In this document: positions 16,892-26,500 of the stretch, in pieces
How the letters are laid out: the number at the start of each line of letters is the position of its first letter
Position numbering within the stretch: position 1 is the stretch's first letter
NCBI GenBank assembly: GCA_050015355.1
Contig: JBEKBO010000033.1
Location: forward strand, 1-37,673
Direction of reading: 5' to 3'
DNA: 37,673 nt
Origin: CAWBRT01 sp050015355
Lineage (GTDB): Bacteria; Acidobacteriota; Terriglobia; Terriglobales; Acidobacteriaceae
Translations under genes and position numbers: made by a program
The notes under the pieces: model-generated
Database searches by the model: none
Seen by the model: the letters and a program-made list of their open reading frames with translations, nothing else
What the model was told of the DNA's origin: nothing

Positions 16892-17845
16892 TCATTCCAG
16901 GAACGGTGTGAGCACCGGCTTTCCGCAAAAGTGCGCTTTCAGATTCGCAAGCACCAGTTCACCCATTGCTTCTCGTGTTTCATTCGTTCCGCTCGCGACG
17001 TGCGGCATCATGACTACGTTATCCAGCTGTCGCAGTTCCGCCGGGACATCGGGTTCGCCCTCGAACACGTCGAGTCCGGCGCCGGCGATGCCGCCCGACT
17101 TGAGCCTCTCGATCAGGGCCGCCTGGTCCACCACGGAACCGCGTGCGACATTGATCAGGTATCCCTTGGGCCCCAGCGCATTCAGAATGTGTGCGTCAAC
17201 CATGTGGTATGTCTCATCGCTTCCGGGCACTACCAGTATCAGGTAGTCGACATCCCGCGCCATCGCTTCCATATCCTCGTAGTACTGGTGCGGTGAATTG
17301 GGCTTGCGGCGGCGGTTGTGATAGCAGATTTTCATCCCGAACCCCTGGGCGCGCACCGCAATCGCTTCTCCGATGTTTCCCATCCCCACAATGCCGCAAG
17401 TCTTGCCAGTGACTTTGGTCGATAACGGGAACTTGCGCCGCGGCCATTCGCCCGCACGAATGAAGCGATCGGCTTCACACACCCGGCGCGAGACGGCCAG
17501 CAAGAGCGTGAGCGCCGTGTCGGCGACACAGTCGTCCAGTATGCGAGGCGTGTTGGTAATGATGACTCCGCGGCGCCTGGCCGCGCCCACGTCGACGGCG
17601 TCAAGCCCCACGCCAAAACGCGAAATGATTTCCAGCCGCGGCAGCGAACCGATCAGTGTGGCATCGACCATCGCGGGGGCCACGGTGACAATGCCGCGAA
17701 TCAGTTCGGCGCATTCCTTGAAGGTGTCACCCGTGGGATCGCCGGCTATCCAGAATTTGTGAACCGTAAATTCCCGCTCGAGAGCGCTCATCAGCGACGG
17801 CAAGAGCGGAGCCATCACCAGGAGATCGGCTTTCGGTGCTTGCAT
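16892..17845 (-). CDS. D-isomer-specific 2-hydroxyacid dehydrogenase
   Basis: A 317-residue NAD(P)-dependent enzyme of the GhrB/phosphoglycerate-dehydrogenase superfamily that interconverts a 2-oxoacid and a D-2-hydroxyacid. The nucleotide fold G-I-V-G-M-G-N-I-G is present. So is the catalytic triad: Arg in I-N-V-A-R-G-S-V-V-D, Glu in D-V-F-E-G-E-P and His in M-P-H-V-A-S-G-T. The ATG at 17845 is taken; a TTG two codons earlier is possible, and neither has a strong ribosome site. It is divergent from the MFS gene at 18250. The likely substrate class is glyoxylate, hydroxypyruvate or a sugar-derived 2-oxoacid, inferred from neighbours. Confidence 0.92.
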   Translation of the reverse strand: MQAPKADLLVMAPLLPSLMSALEREFTVHKFWIAGDPTGDTFKECAELIRGIVTVAPAMVDATLIGSLPRLEIISRFGVGLDAVDVGAARRRGVIITNTPRILDDCVADTALTLLLAVSRRVCEADRFIRAGEWPRRKFPLSTKVTGKTCGIVGMGNIGEAIAVRAQGFGMKICYHNRRRKPNSPHQYYEDMEAMARDVDYLILVVPGSDETYHMVDAHILNALGPKGYLINVARGSVVDQAALIERLKSGGIAGAGLDVFEGEPDVPAELRQLDNVVMMPHVASGTNETREAMGELVLANLKAHFCGKPVLTPFLE

Positions 17846-17851
17846 GGTCAA

Positions 17852-18249
17852 ATTCTAGAGCAGTTTCGTGTGCGCCGCGAAAAAGGTGCTGGTCTTCAGC
17901 ATGGAATTCTTTACGCAGATAGACCGACCGCCCCGGATCGGCGCGGCGTGGCGAGTGCAGAACCAAATTAGTTGATCGTGAGCGTTAGCGCGCCTGGGAC
18001 ATCCGGGCTGCATGGGGCTCATCACTCGGGCTTTCGCTGACGTTTGCGTGGAAATGTGATAAATAATAGCCATCTGTCTGCGCAAAAGTACGCGAGTCGC
18101 TCGTCGGCGAGTTTCCGAAGCGGCTTTTTGCAGTGCGATAAAGCACCGCACGGCGAATTTCACCCGAGCGACTCGCCATCGCAAGGAACGGTAACCGGGA
18201 CAGTTGAACGAGACAACGGCGCTGCCACGCCGATGCTCTTGGAGGTGAC
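17852..18249. other. Divergent intergenic region between dehydrogenase and MFS genes
   Basis: About 400 bases without a credible gene. It must hold the promoters of both flanking genes. The notable content is the 85-bp inverted-repeat element at 18092-18176. An AT-rich GTGATAAATAATAG stretch near 18055-18070 could be a minus-10 region toward the MFS gene. Confidence 0.6.
18092..18176. promoter_or_regulatory. Structured element bounded by a perfect 12-bp inverted repeat
   Basis: GCGAGTCGCTCG (18092-18103) pairs perfectly with CGAGCGACTCGC (18165-18176). Between them are smaller possible hairpins (TCGG/CCGA near 18104-18118, and GTGC/GCAC around a GATAAA loop). The element ends about 74 bases before the MFS start and could form a branched leader RNA. 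Alternatively, each arm is an operator half or site for a dimeric regulator. Confidence 0.45.
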
Positions 18250-19581
18250 GTGGATAAGCAACCGCAGATCGCAGCCGATATAGAAGACAAACTGGTCAAA
18301 CGGGCTGCACGGAGACTCGTACCGTTTGTAATGTTCGTCTATTTCGTGTCCTACATCGATCGGGTGAACATCGGCTTCGCATCGATCCAAATGGAAAAGG
18401 CAAGGCACATTTTACCGGGCATTCTCGGCCTGGGTGGCGGCCTGTACTTCATTTCCTACGTGCTGTTCGAGGTACCGTCCAACCTGATGATTAAGCGGCA
18501 GGGCGTCAGGCGCTTTCTGACGACGATCATGCTGACGTGGGGGGCGATTGCGTGCGGGATGGCGCTGGTCCAAGGACCCCGGTCTTTCTTGATCATGCGC
18601 TTTCTGTTGGGCGCGGCTGAGGCGGGAGTGTTTCCGGGCGTGATCCTGTACCTGACTTACTGGTTCCCGAAATCATATCGCGGGAAGGTCATGGGCTGGT
18701 TCACTTTGGCGATACCGCTGTCCAGTTTCATCGGATCACCCATTTCCGCGGCCTTGTTGCAGATGGACAAGATCCTCGGCCTGGGCGGCTGGCAATGGCT
18801 GTTCATCGTCGAAGGCGCGCCAGCCATAGTTTTTGGTGTGGTGTGCTGGTTCTACATATCGGATGGCCCGGGCGACGCACGCTGGCTCACCGCGGAGGAG
18901 CGGCAGATATACAAGAACCTATTGGCGCGTGAACGAACGGCGGACGAATCCCGGAGCGCGCATGTGCCGCTGTGGCGAGTGCTGCTCGATCCCACAGTTC
19001 TTGGCCTCGGCGTCGTACTCGCTGCTTCATCGGCGACCTCGAACACTTTCGCAATCTGGTCGCCGCGCTTTATCAAGTCGTTCCATGTGTCGGACATGAC
19101 GGCCGGCTGGCTGAACTCCGCACCGTTTCTACTGGGTGCGGTGGCGATCGTCGCGGGCGGCTATCACTCGGACAGGAAAAACGAGCGCATATGGCACGCG
19201 GCCGGTCCGTTGCTGTGCGCCTGCGTCTGCACCGCTCTGCTGCTGGTTTTGCCAGCGTTTGCGCCGTCCTACGTGCTGCTCGCAATCACGATCATGGGGA
19301 TATACGCGGCCAAGGCGCCAATATGGGCGGTCTCTACGGAGTGGCTGCCTGACGAAATGAAGGCCGTCGGGATTGCGCAAATCAATGCCGTCTCCAGCCT
19401 GATTTCGTTCTTCCCGATCTATATCGTCGGCCTTATCAGGGATGCGCACGGCAGCTTCGGGCTGGCGTTTCTGCCGATGGCCTTCATCTCGGCGATCGGC
19501 AGCGGAGTGCTCCTGTTGATGAATCGCCGACGTTCCGCGGCGGCTGCCTGCGCGGCCACGCAGGGTGTCCCCGGCCGCTAA
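18250..19581 (+). CDS. MFS transporter, anion:cation symporter (ACS) type
   Basis: A 443-residue twelve-helix permease. The N-terminal F-V-S-Y-I-D-R-V-N-I-G-F-A motif and the later F-L-L-G-A-A-E-A-G-V-F-P-G are hallmarks of the ACS family, which imports sugar acids such as hexuronates and galactonate, tartrate or phthalate with protons. It starts at GTG 18250 directly after GGAGGTGA, unusually close spacing. It faces a hydroxyacid dehydrogenase (divergent) and an enolase-superfamily enzyme (convergent), which supports an aldonate or aldarate-like substrate. The substrate itself is not readable from sequence. Confidence 0.92.
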   Translation: MDKQPQIAADIEDKLVKRAARRLVPFVMFVYFVSYIDRVNIGFASIQMEKARHILPGILGLGGGLYFISYVLFEVPSNLMIKRQGVRRFLTTIMLTWGAIACGMALVQGPRSFLIMRFLLGAAEAGVFPGVILYLTYWFPKSYRGKVMGWFTLAIPLSSFIGSPISAALLQMDKILGLGGWQWLFIVEGAPAIVFGVVCWFYISDGPGDARWLTAEERQIYKNLLARERTADESRSAHVPLWRVLLDPTVLGLGVVLAASSATSNTFAIWSPRFIKSFHVSDMTAGWLNSAPFLLGAVAIVAGGYHSDRKNERIWHAAGPLLCACVCTALLLVLPAFAPSYVLLAITIMGIYAAKAPIWAVSTEWLPDEMKAVGIAQINAVSSLISFFPIYIVGLIRDAHGSFGLAFLPMAFISAIGSGVLLLMNRRRSAAAACAATQGVPGR

Positions 19582-19689
19582 TCGCGGCGGGGGCGGCCGG
19601 CTGAGACAACCCCGTGCGGTGGATGCTTAGTTCTCGAAGCCGTACAACCGCTGCACGATTCGTCCAGCAGGCGTCACGATCCTGGCCGG

Positions 19690-20781
19690 CTATGCGACGC
19701 GGTAGCGGCTGACTACGTCAGGGTCGGGATCGCGGCCGAGACCCGGCCCGCTCGGGACCTGAATCCGGCCATTCTCGATTTCGATTGCGCTGCCCAGCGG
19801 GTTGGCGCCGAGCTCCGCATACGAATATTCGAGCATCGTTTCCGTGGCGATCGACGCGAAGATGTGCACGCTGGCCAGCAGGCCCGGCCCAAAGTACGGG
19901 CAGTGCGGGGCGACCGCCACGTTGTGTTCGCGTGCGCACGCAATTACTTTCATGAACTCGGTGATGCCGCCGATCTTGGTGACGCTCGGCTGGGCAATAT
20001 CCACCGCCTCCGCAAGGAACAGTTGCTCGAAGTTCTTCGGACTGACAGCGTTTTCGCCTGCCGCTATCGGAATGCCCGCAGCGCGGCGCACCTGGGCCAG
20101 CCCCGCGAAATCTTCGGGCGGCCAAACCGGTTCCTCCAACCACAGCAAATCGTAGGGCTTGACCTGCTCGGCGATGTCGATCGCCTGGGCGACGGTCCAA
20201 GGGCAAGTGCAGTCCATCGTGAGGGTGACGTGCGGGCCAATTGCCTGGCGCACGGCACGGATCTGCGCGACGCCGCGCTCATGCACCTTGATCGAGTGAT
20301 AACCGTTGTCGCGGGCGCGGGCCGCGTTGCGCGCCACCAGCGCCACGTCACCGTAGCGCATCAGGCTCGCATACACTGGCAGGTCCTGGTGGCGGGTGCC
20401 ACCCAGCAATTCGGAAACCGACTTGCCGGCTTTCTTGCCTGCTATATCCCACAGCGCGATATCGAGCCCGGACAAGGCATACATCACCGGCCCGGTACGC
20501 CCCAGCAGATGCAGTGCGCGGTGCAGTTGATCCATCAGCCCGGCAATATCGTCCCCGTCTTGACCAATTGCCAGCGGAGCCACCAGTCGTTCGAGCGCAC
20601 TGCGTGTGGCCGGCCATACGGCGTAGCCGAACGCTTCGCCCCAGCCGACCACGCCATCGCTGGTTTCCACGCGTACCAGCAGCATGTCCATCTGCCGGGG
20701 CTGGCCGCCCAGCATCGGCTTTGGCCCAAAGATTTCGTACGGCAGATTGAGCGGTATGGCTTCGATGGAGCAGATGGTCAT
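19690..20781 (-). CDS. Mandelate racemase/muconate lactonizing enzyme family protein
   Basis: A 363-residue enolase-superfamily enzyme, either an acid-sugar dehydratase or a racemase/cycloisomerase. The Mg2+ ligands fit M-D-C (Asp), L-E-E-P (Glu) and A-G-E-N (Glu). The base position usually written K-x-K reads S-I-K-V-H-E here. The Asp of the usual Asp-His dyad appears as Ser in Q-P-S-V-T-K-I-G-G, while a His is present in A-P-H-C-P-Y-F-G. That points to a less-studied subgroup whose reaction I cannot name. The ATG at 20781 with AGGAGA upstream is preferred to a start at 20802. It converges on the MFS gene. Confidence 0.9.
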   Translation of the reverse strand: MTICSIEAIPLNLPYEIFGPKPMLGGQPRQMDMLLVRVETSDGVVGWGEAFGYAVWPATRSALERLVAPLAIGQDGDDIAGLMDQLHRALHLLGRTGPVMYALSGLDIALWDIAGKKAGKSVSELLGGTRHQDLPVYASLMRYGDVALVARNAARARDNGYHSIKVHERGVAQIRAVRQAIGPHVTLTMDCTCPWTVAQAIDIAEQVKPYDLLWLEEPVWPPEDFAGLAQVRRAAGIPIAAGENAVSPKNFEQLFLAEAVDIAQPSVTKIGGITEFMKVIACAREHNVAVAPHCPYFGPGLLASVHIFASIATETMLEYSYAELGANPLGSAIEIENGRIQVPSGPGLGRDPDPDVVSRYRVA

Positions 20782-21190
20782 GATTGAAAATCTCCTTCTC
20801 ATAGGATTATTAACAACTATTGATATTAATCATGATAACTGGCCATTTCGATTTGCCAGGCTAAATTGAACATCTTCGAAGGCAATCGGAGCCGGCCCGC
20901 AGAACAAATCCACCGAAGCGGGCCCGAAGTCCGGTTCTGGAAATCACTGTGATTGGTTGATCATTCGTGCCCGACTCTGGTCGGATTACGGGCGATACGG
21001 AAGTAACCGAATTGCTTCCCGTTTGCCGACATCCGGGAGTTGGCCGGATTCTGTAAGAACTTCTCAAATACCTCAGCAGGTGAGAAGGGCCGTTTACTCC
21101 AACGTCTCCAGCGCTCTTGGTTAGGCCACTAACTAACCTTATAGGGGATACCAACCACGGGCATGCTTCGGCGCGCTTTTCCGGAGCCTG
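20782..21190. other. Intergenic region between fdhE end and the enolase-superfamily gene
   Basis: About 410 bases with no credible gene. It holds a 7-bp GC hairpin (GGCCCGC 20894-20900 with GCGGGCC 20918-20924) without a U-run and a 7-bp arm pair (CTTCTCA 21060-21066 with TGAGAAG 21081-21087). There is also an AT-rich tract at about 20800-20840 that is the likely promoter of the gene starting at 20781. Confidence 0.5.
20942..20954. promoter_or_regulatory. 13-bp perfect palindrome
   Basis: AATCACTGTGATT is perfectly symmetric around a central T. It lies about 160 bases upstream of the enolase-superfamily gene. It could be an operator, for example of a GntR or LacI-type regulator, but no regulator gene is nearby. 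Confidence 0.3.
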
Positions 21191-22045
21191 CTAAAGTCCG
21201 AATAGGTTCGGCTGCAGTTTCCGGTAGCCTTTCTCCCGCGCCCACAGGTTCAAAGTGACGGATGCGAGTTCGTCCACGACCGGCACGGCATGGCCGTTCC
21301 TAGTTAGATCGATGGCTGTGATGTAGTGCTTGCAGGTGTCACACGCCTCAATGCGAACGTGCTCGAATTCATCAGCCGAGAACACCGGCAATGCCTCGGC
21401 GCATTGCTCGTTGCACGCCGGGCAGACCACGCGAGGAAAGTCCCACTCAACTGAACAGCGCACGCAGACAAGCGATCGCCGGCCACCGTAGGCCTCTGGT
21501 CGAAGCACGCCGCAAACTGGATAGGCACCGCAGATGGGACAAACAGAACCGCCGGGCTCTGGCGAAAATGTCACATGCACTGCGAGCAGTTCGGCGTAGG
21601 GCTGCAAATATGCAAAGGCCAGGAATCGCTCTTCGGCGGCATCAATGCTGCCCTCGCCGGTCCAGCGCTGTGCCAGCAGTTCTGCCCAGTGCTGTTGGCT
21701 CGACTGCTTCAACCCGGCTGATGCGTGAGCCAGAGGGGCCGGCGCATTGTCGGCCACGAAATCGAGAAAAGCTTCATAGTCAGGCAGAAGAATCTCAACT
21801 TCGAGTGGAAGGTCCTTGGCCGCAACCGTGCTCACCTCCAAGCGTAACGCCCAGCGTTCATAGAGTGATTTCTGGAATCCCGCGAGTTTGGCGTAGAAAG
21901 TGAGAATCTCGGCAGCATACAAGTGTCTCTGGGCGAGCTCGTGAGCACGCTGAATGCGCTGGTCCCAGGTGACCCGTTTTATTTCTTGCCTTCCGAATCC
22001 CTGGTGACCTCTTGCAGCCACAACGGATGGTGCGTTTTCGCCCAT
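21191..22045 (-). CDS. fdhE: Formate dehydrogenase accessory protein FdhE
   Basis: A 284-residue cytoplasmic chaperone needed for maturation of Tat-exported formate dehydrogenases. The family's C-terminal rubredoxin-like zinc/iron-binding part is evident in the pairs C-P-I-C-G, C-V-R-C, C-P-A-C and C-D-T-C. The conserved end Y-x-K-L-Q-P-N-L-F-G is present. It is last in the fdn operon. The ATG at 22045 overlaps fdnI by 67 bases. The region that aligns with other FdhE proteins seems to begin near residue 25 (V-T-W-D-Q-R-I-Q-R-A), where no ATG/GTG exists in frame, so the true start is uncertain. Confidence 0.9.
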   Translation of the reverse strand: MGENAPSVVAARGHQGFGRQEIKRVTWDQRIQRAHELAQRHLYAAEILTFYAKLAGFQKSLYERWALRLEVSTVAAKDLPLEVEILLPDYEAFLDFVADNAPAPLAHASAGLKQSSQQHWAELLAQRWTGEGSIDAAEERFLAFAYLQPYAELLAVHVTFSPEPGGSVCPICGAYPVCGVLRPEAYGGRRSLVCVRCSVEWDFPRVVCPACNEQCAEALPVFSADEFEHVRIEACDTCKHYITAIDLTRNGHAVPVVDELASVTLNLWAREKGYRKLQPNLFGL

Positions 22046-22635
22046 TGTTCCGATACCTCGCCGCGTATAACCGAACTGAAGCCTTCACGGACAACGGCGG
22101 TTCCCATGTAGACGTGAATGATGAACGCCCCAATGGTAAACAACGCCCCGATGACGTGCACCAGAATCACGATGTAGCGAAGCCAATGCAAGCTCCAGGG
22201 CACGTATTCCGTGAACCACAGGACAAGGCCCGACAACAGAAGCGCAATCGCGCCCCAGAACATGATCCAGAAGAATCCCTTCTGCCCGGGGTTGAAGCGC
22301 CCGACGCCTGCGACCCTATCGTCCTCATTGCGTACGTAATGCCCGAACGTCTTTCGCCAAGCCAAGTCGGAGTTGGCGGTCTTCATGTCCTCACGCCACT
22401 CGGCATACATCCACGCGACCGCAGCGGTGAATAGCACGCCGACAATGGGATGCCACATTCGCGAGGTTGGACCACCACCGAGAAGCAAAGCTATCCAGTA
22501 CAAGTGAGGCGAGTAGAAAGCCATGCCGGTAAGCAGCAGATAGACGTAGCTGAGACCGGCGACCCAGTGCATCACTCGTTCCTTATACGTGTATCTCAGG
22601 ATGCGTTGGTTGGGTAGAAGCCGCTGTATTGCCAT
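21979..22635 (-). CDS. fdnI: Formate dehydrogenase gamma subunit, cytochrome b556
   Basis: A 218-residue membrane protein (E. coli FdnI is 217) that accepts electrons from the beta subunit through two b hemes and reduces quinone. Four membrane helices are visible, with candidate heme ligands in R-V-M-H-W-V-A-G, W-H-P-I-V-G-V, I-L-V-H-V-I-G and F-I-I-H-V-Y-M-G. The ATG at 22635 has AGGAGG at ideal spacing; a longer reading to 22791 overlaps the beta subunit gene. It follows fdnH by 14 bases. Confidence 0.95.
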   Translation of the reverse strand: MAIQRLLPNQRILRYTYKERVMHWVAGLSYVYLLLTGMAFYSPHLYWIALLLGGGPTSRMWHPIVGVLFTAAVAWMYAEWREDMKTANSDLAWRKTFGHYVRNEDDRVAGVGRFNPGQKGFFWIMFWGAIALLLSGLVLWFTEYVPWSLHWLRYIVILVHVIGALFTIGAFIIHVYMGTAVVREGFSSVIRGEVSEQWAKTHHPLWLQEVTRDSEGKK

Positions 22636-22649
22636 GGCTGCCTCCTTCT

Positions 22650-23555
22650 CTAGTCCGAGCCGCTGCCCCCCGGGCCTCTGCCGGTAGGTTGTTCTTTTGC
22701 CGACTCTTCTCTCACATGCTTGATGCCGTAACGCAGGTAATGCAGCGCGGTGCCAATTACCCCCGCGACGATGGCAAGCGTACCCAGCCAATGCAGCGGA
22801 TACTTCCAGAGCACGACTGCCAGCGGCACCTGCGGATCAGCCGGCAACCCATACTGTTCCGGCATGTTGCCGTAGGCGAGAACGGTTACGACGCCGGTAC
22901 CGCCGACGCCCGGTGGATCATAGACAGCCGCTTCCTTGAATCCCGCCGCCTTCAACTGCGCCGCTCGCGCATTCGCTTTCTGCACCATCTGTTCCTTGCT
23001 GCCGAACGACAGACAATTCGTGGGGCACGCCTTGATGCAAGCCGGTTCAAGTCCAACCGATACGCGATCTACGCACAATGTGCACTTGTAGACCTTCTTG
23101 GTTCTCTCGTTCAGCTTGGGCACATTGAACGGACATCCAGTGATGCAGTATCCGCAGCCTATACATTGATCCTGCTGAAAATCGACGATGCCGTTGTTGT
23201 ACTGCACAATCGCGCCCGGCGCCGGACATGCCCGCAGACAGCCGGGATCGGCACAGTGCATGCACTGGTCCTTACGCATGAGCCAGCGCAGATTGCCGTT
23301 GCTGTCCTCGACCTCATTGAACCGGATCAGGTTCCAAAAGTTCGTGGTCATGTGCGGCAGAGTCTGGTATGTACCAATCTGCACGGTTGCTTCCGGGGGC
23401 AAGTCATTCCACTCGTGGCAGGCCACCTCGCACGCTTTGCAGCCGATGCATGTGCTCGTGTCGATCAACTTGCAAAGCACGGGTTCGTTGCGAATTCCGG
23501 AAGCAGGTGAGGTGCTTGCCGAAATCGCTTTGAGTTCAAGCGTTTTTGCTGCCAT
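22650..23555 (-). CDS. fdnH: Formate dehydrogenase beta subunit, four-cluster ferredoxin
   Basis: A 301-residue iron-sulfur subunit of the Fdn/Fdo type. Four cysteine groups are visible: C-I-G-C-K-A-C-E-V-A-C, C-M-H-C-A-D-P-G-C-L-R-A-C-P, C-I-G-C-G-Y-C-I-T-G-C-P and C-T-L-C-V-D-R with C-I-K-A-C-P. They relay electrons across the periplasmic face. A single C-terminal membrane helix (about residues 250-270) anchors it, as in FdnH. It starts ten bases after the fdnG stop, with a GGGGGTG-like ribosome site. Confidence 0.95.
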   Translation of the reverse strand: MAAKTLELKAISASTSPASGIRNEPVLCKLIDTSTCIGCKACEVACHEWNDLPPEATVQIGTYQTLPHMTTNFWNLIRFNEVEDSNGNLRWLMRKDQCMHCADPGCLRACPAPGAIVQYNNGIVDFQQDQCIGCGYCITGCPFNVPKLNERTKKVYKCTLCVDRVSVGLEPACIKACPTNCLSFGSKEQMVQKANARAAQLKAAGFKEAAVYDPPGVGGTGVVTVLAYGNMPEQYGLPADPQVPLAVVLWKYPLHWLGTLAIVAGVIGTALHYLRYGIKHVREESAKEQPTGRGPGGSGSD

Positions 23556-23565
23556 GGCGCACCCC

Positions 23566-26500
23566 CTACACCTTCTCCAACTTCACAAGGAAGCCCTTGT
23601 ATTCCGGAGCGAATGAATTTGGATCCACAATCGGCGGCGTCATCAGGTTGGCGAGTGTGCCCTTCTGCTGGCCGCGTCCTAGGAAGCCCCAGTGAATCGG
23701 GAATCCGATCTGATAGACCTTCTTGCCGGCGACCGTCATCGGCTTGATACGCTTGGTCACCATTGCCTTACCCTCGATGCTGCCGCGCGCCGACGTGACA
23801 CGTACCATGTCGCCGTTGCCGATGCCTTTTTCCTTCGCTAATTCTTCCGGCATCTCAACGAAAAATTCTGGCTGCAACTGTACGTTGTAGGCGTTGTTCT
23901 TGGTCCAGTAATGGAAGTGCTCGGTGAGCCGATAGGTGGTGCAGACGATGGGGAACTGCTCCGCCTTCCCCAGCTTGTCCCACTCGGTCTTGAACTGCCT
24001 CACTGCGGGGTTGGAACTGTGCTTCGGGTGTAACAGGTTATCAACCGGCGATTCCATCGGTTCGTAGTGTTCGGTCCAGGGCCCCTCGACGAACTGCCCC
24101 GGCACGAAGAGTCGGGCGACACCTTCCGGCAACATGATGAAAGCGCCGAGACCGGCTTCGGGCGGGCTGTCGGGTTTGTAGTCTGGGACATCACCCACCC
24201 ACTTCTCGCCGTTCCATTTGATGACCGGACGCGTTGCATCCCAGGGCTTGCCTTGCGCGTCCGCCGAGCAACGGTTGTACATGACTCGACGATTAGCCGG
24301 CCAGTTGAAGCTCCACTCCGGATACCGTCCCAACCCGCTGGGATCGGCCGGATTCCGGCGCTGGGTCAGATTGCCGGCTTGGGGATACATGCCGACGTAC
24401 AGCCAATTACCAGACATCGTCGAGCCATCGGCGCGCGCATCCAAGAACTTGCCGAGTTGCTCTCCGGGCTTGAGCACTACGGTCTTGGGGTCCTTTTCAT
24501 CCTTGATCTCTTCGATGGCCCAACCGTTGATCTCCTTGCATACCTCCTCCATCGGAGGACGCGCTGGATTGCTGTACCACCAGTTGAGATTGACTACCGG
24601 ATCCGGGAACTTGCCCCCTTCCTTCTGATACAAATCACGGACCTTGAGGAAAATTCGGGCAATGATCTCCTGGTCAGGCTTAGCATCGCCCGGCGGATCG
24701 ACGGCTTTCCACTTCCACTGGATCCAGCGCGCCGAGTTGACGAAGGCGCCGTCCTTTTCCGCGAAATTGGCGGCTGGGAGCAGAAATACTTCCGTCTTGA
24801 CGTCCTCAGGCTTGACGTTATCCAGGGCCAGAATTTCACGGTTCCAGAACGCGGCCGTTTCGGTCTCGAAGTTCTCGGCAACGACCAGCCACTTCAGCTT
24901 GGACAGAGCGCTGATAACCTTGCGAGAGTGCGGTCCGTTCTGAACGGGATTCATGCCGAAGCTGAAGAACCCATCCATCTTCCCGTTGTACATGTGGTCA
25001 AAGATGTAGGCCCAACTCCAGTTCTCGTAGCCGGCTTCGGCCTGCGGCAGCTTGGGATGGAAGCCATAAGCAAAGTCGTTTTGCTTCGTTGCTGCCTTGC
25101 CGTAATAAGCCTTCATCTGGCTGACGAAGAAGCGGTCGAGATTGCTCCAGAAGTTCATCGAAGCCGGACGTAGCGGCTTGGGCGTATTTTTCTCCAGGTA
25201 GTCCTTTAACGATGTGTTGTCGGCCTTCTGAATCGGAATGTACCCAGGCAAGTTGTGGTAGGCCATTCCGCAATCGGTGCCGCCCTGGATATTGGCGTGC
25301 CCGCGGAGCGCGTTCAACCCGCCTCCGGCACAACCTATGTTGCCGAGCAGCAGTTGCAGCATCGCCGCGGCATGGATCAGTTGCACTGAGAAGCTGTGGT
25401 GCGTCCACCCCAACGCGTACATGATCGTGCCCACGCGGTCAGGCGGATAGGTTGAGGTGATGATCTCCGCCGATTGAACGAACTCCTCCGGCTTGCAGCC
25501 GCAGATTTTGGAGACCATCTCCGGCGTGTAGCGCGAATAGAACTTCTTCATCAGTTGGAAAACGCAGCGCGGGTGCTGCATCGTGGGGTCAACCTTGGCG
25601 AAACCATCTGGGCCTATCTCGTAATTCCAGGTCGTCTTGTCGTACTTCTTGTTGGCTTCATCCCAGCCGGAAAAGACCCCCTCATCATCCTTGAAATAAA
25701 AATCTTCGCGCACCAGGAAGGAGGCATTGGTGAACAAGCGGACGTAGTCTTCCTGGATCCGATTCTTCGTCAGGGCGTAGTTAATCAGTCCGGCGAGAAA
25801 AGCGATGTCGGTGCCGGCGCGGATTTGCGTGAAGTGGTCGGCAACCGCGGCGGTGCGATTGAAACGCGGATCAACCGATACCAGCTTGGAATTCCGGTTT
25901 CGCTTCGCTTCCATCACGAAGCGGAAGCCGACTGGATGATTCTCGGCGGGATTGCCACCCATTGCCAGGATGACATCGGCATTCTGGATGTCGGTCCAGC
26001 CGTTTGTCATGGCGCCGCGCCCGAATGTGGCGGCCAAACTGGCCACCGTCGGGCCATGTCATATACGGGCCTGCTGCTCCATGGGGATCACGCCCAGTCC
26101 AGCACGGAAAGCTTTTACCAGCAGATAATTGTTTTCGTTGCTGTCGGTACAGCCACCGATCACGCCTACTGCGGTAAGCGCATTGATGGTCTGTCCCTTG
26201 GCGTCTTTTTCGACCAGCCGGTCATCGCGTGTCTTCTTCAGCAGTTGAGCGATACGGTCGATAGCGAAATCCCAGGACTTTTCCTCCCAGTGATCGCTGC
26301 CGGGAGCACGATAGCGAACCTTGGTCAGCCGCCGGTCGTTAATGATGTTCTGCTTGAGTGTGACGCCCTTGGGGCAAAGCGTTCCGCGATTGATGGGGTG
26401 GTCGGGATCGCCTTCGATGTGCACGACGGTGGGCTTGACGTTTTGCGCTTTGTCGCCAAGCGTGTGAATGATTACGCCGCAGCTTACGGCGCAATAAGGA

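Noticed and set aside
26046..26061. Apparent stop splitting the formate dehydrogenase alpha gene
   Set aside because: The frame is unchanged and the TGA is at the known selenocysteine position with a SECIS-like hairpin, so it is not a pseudogene or frameshift.
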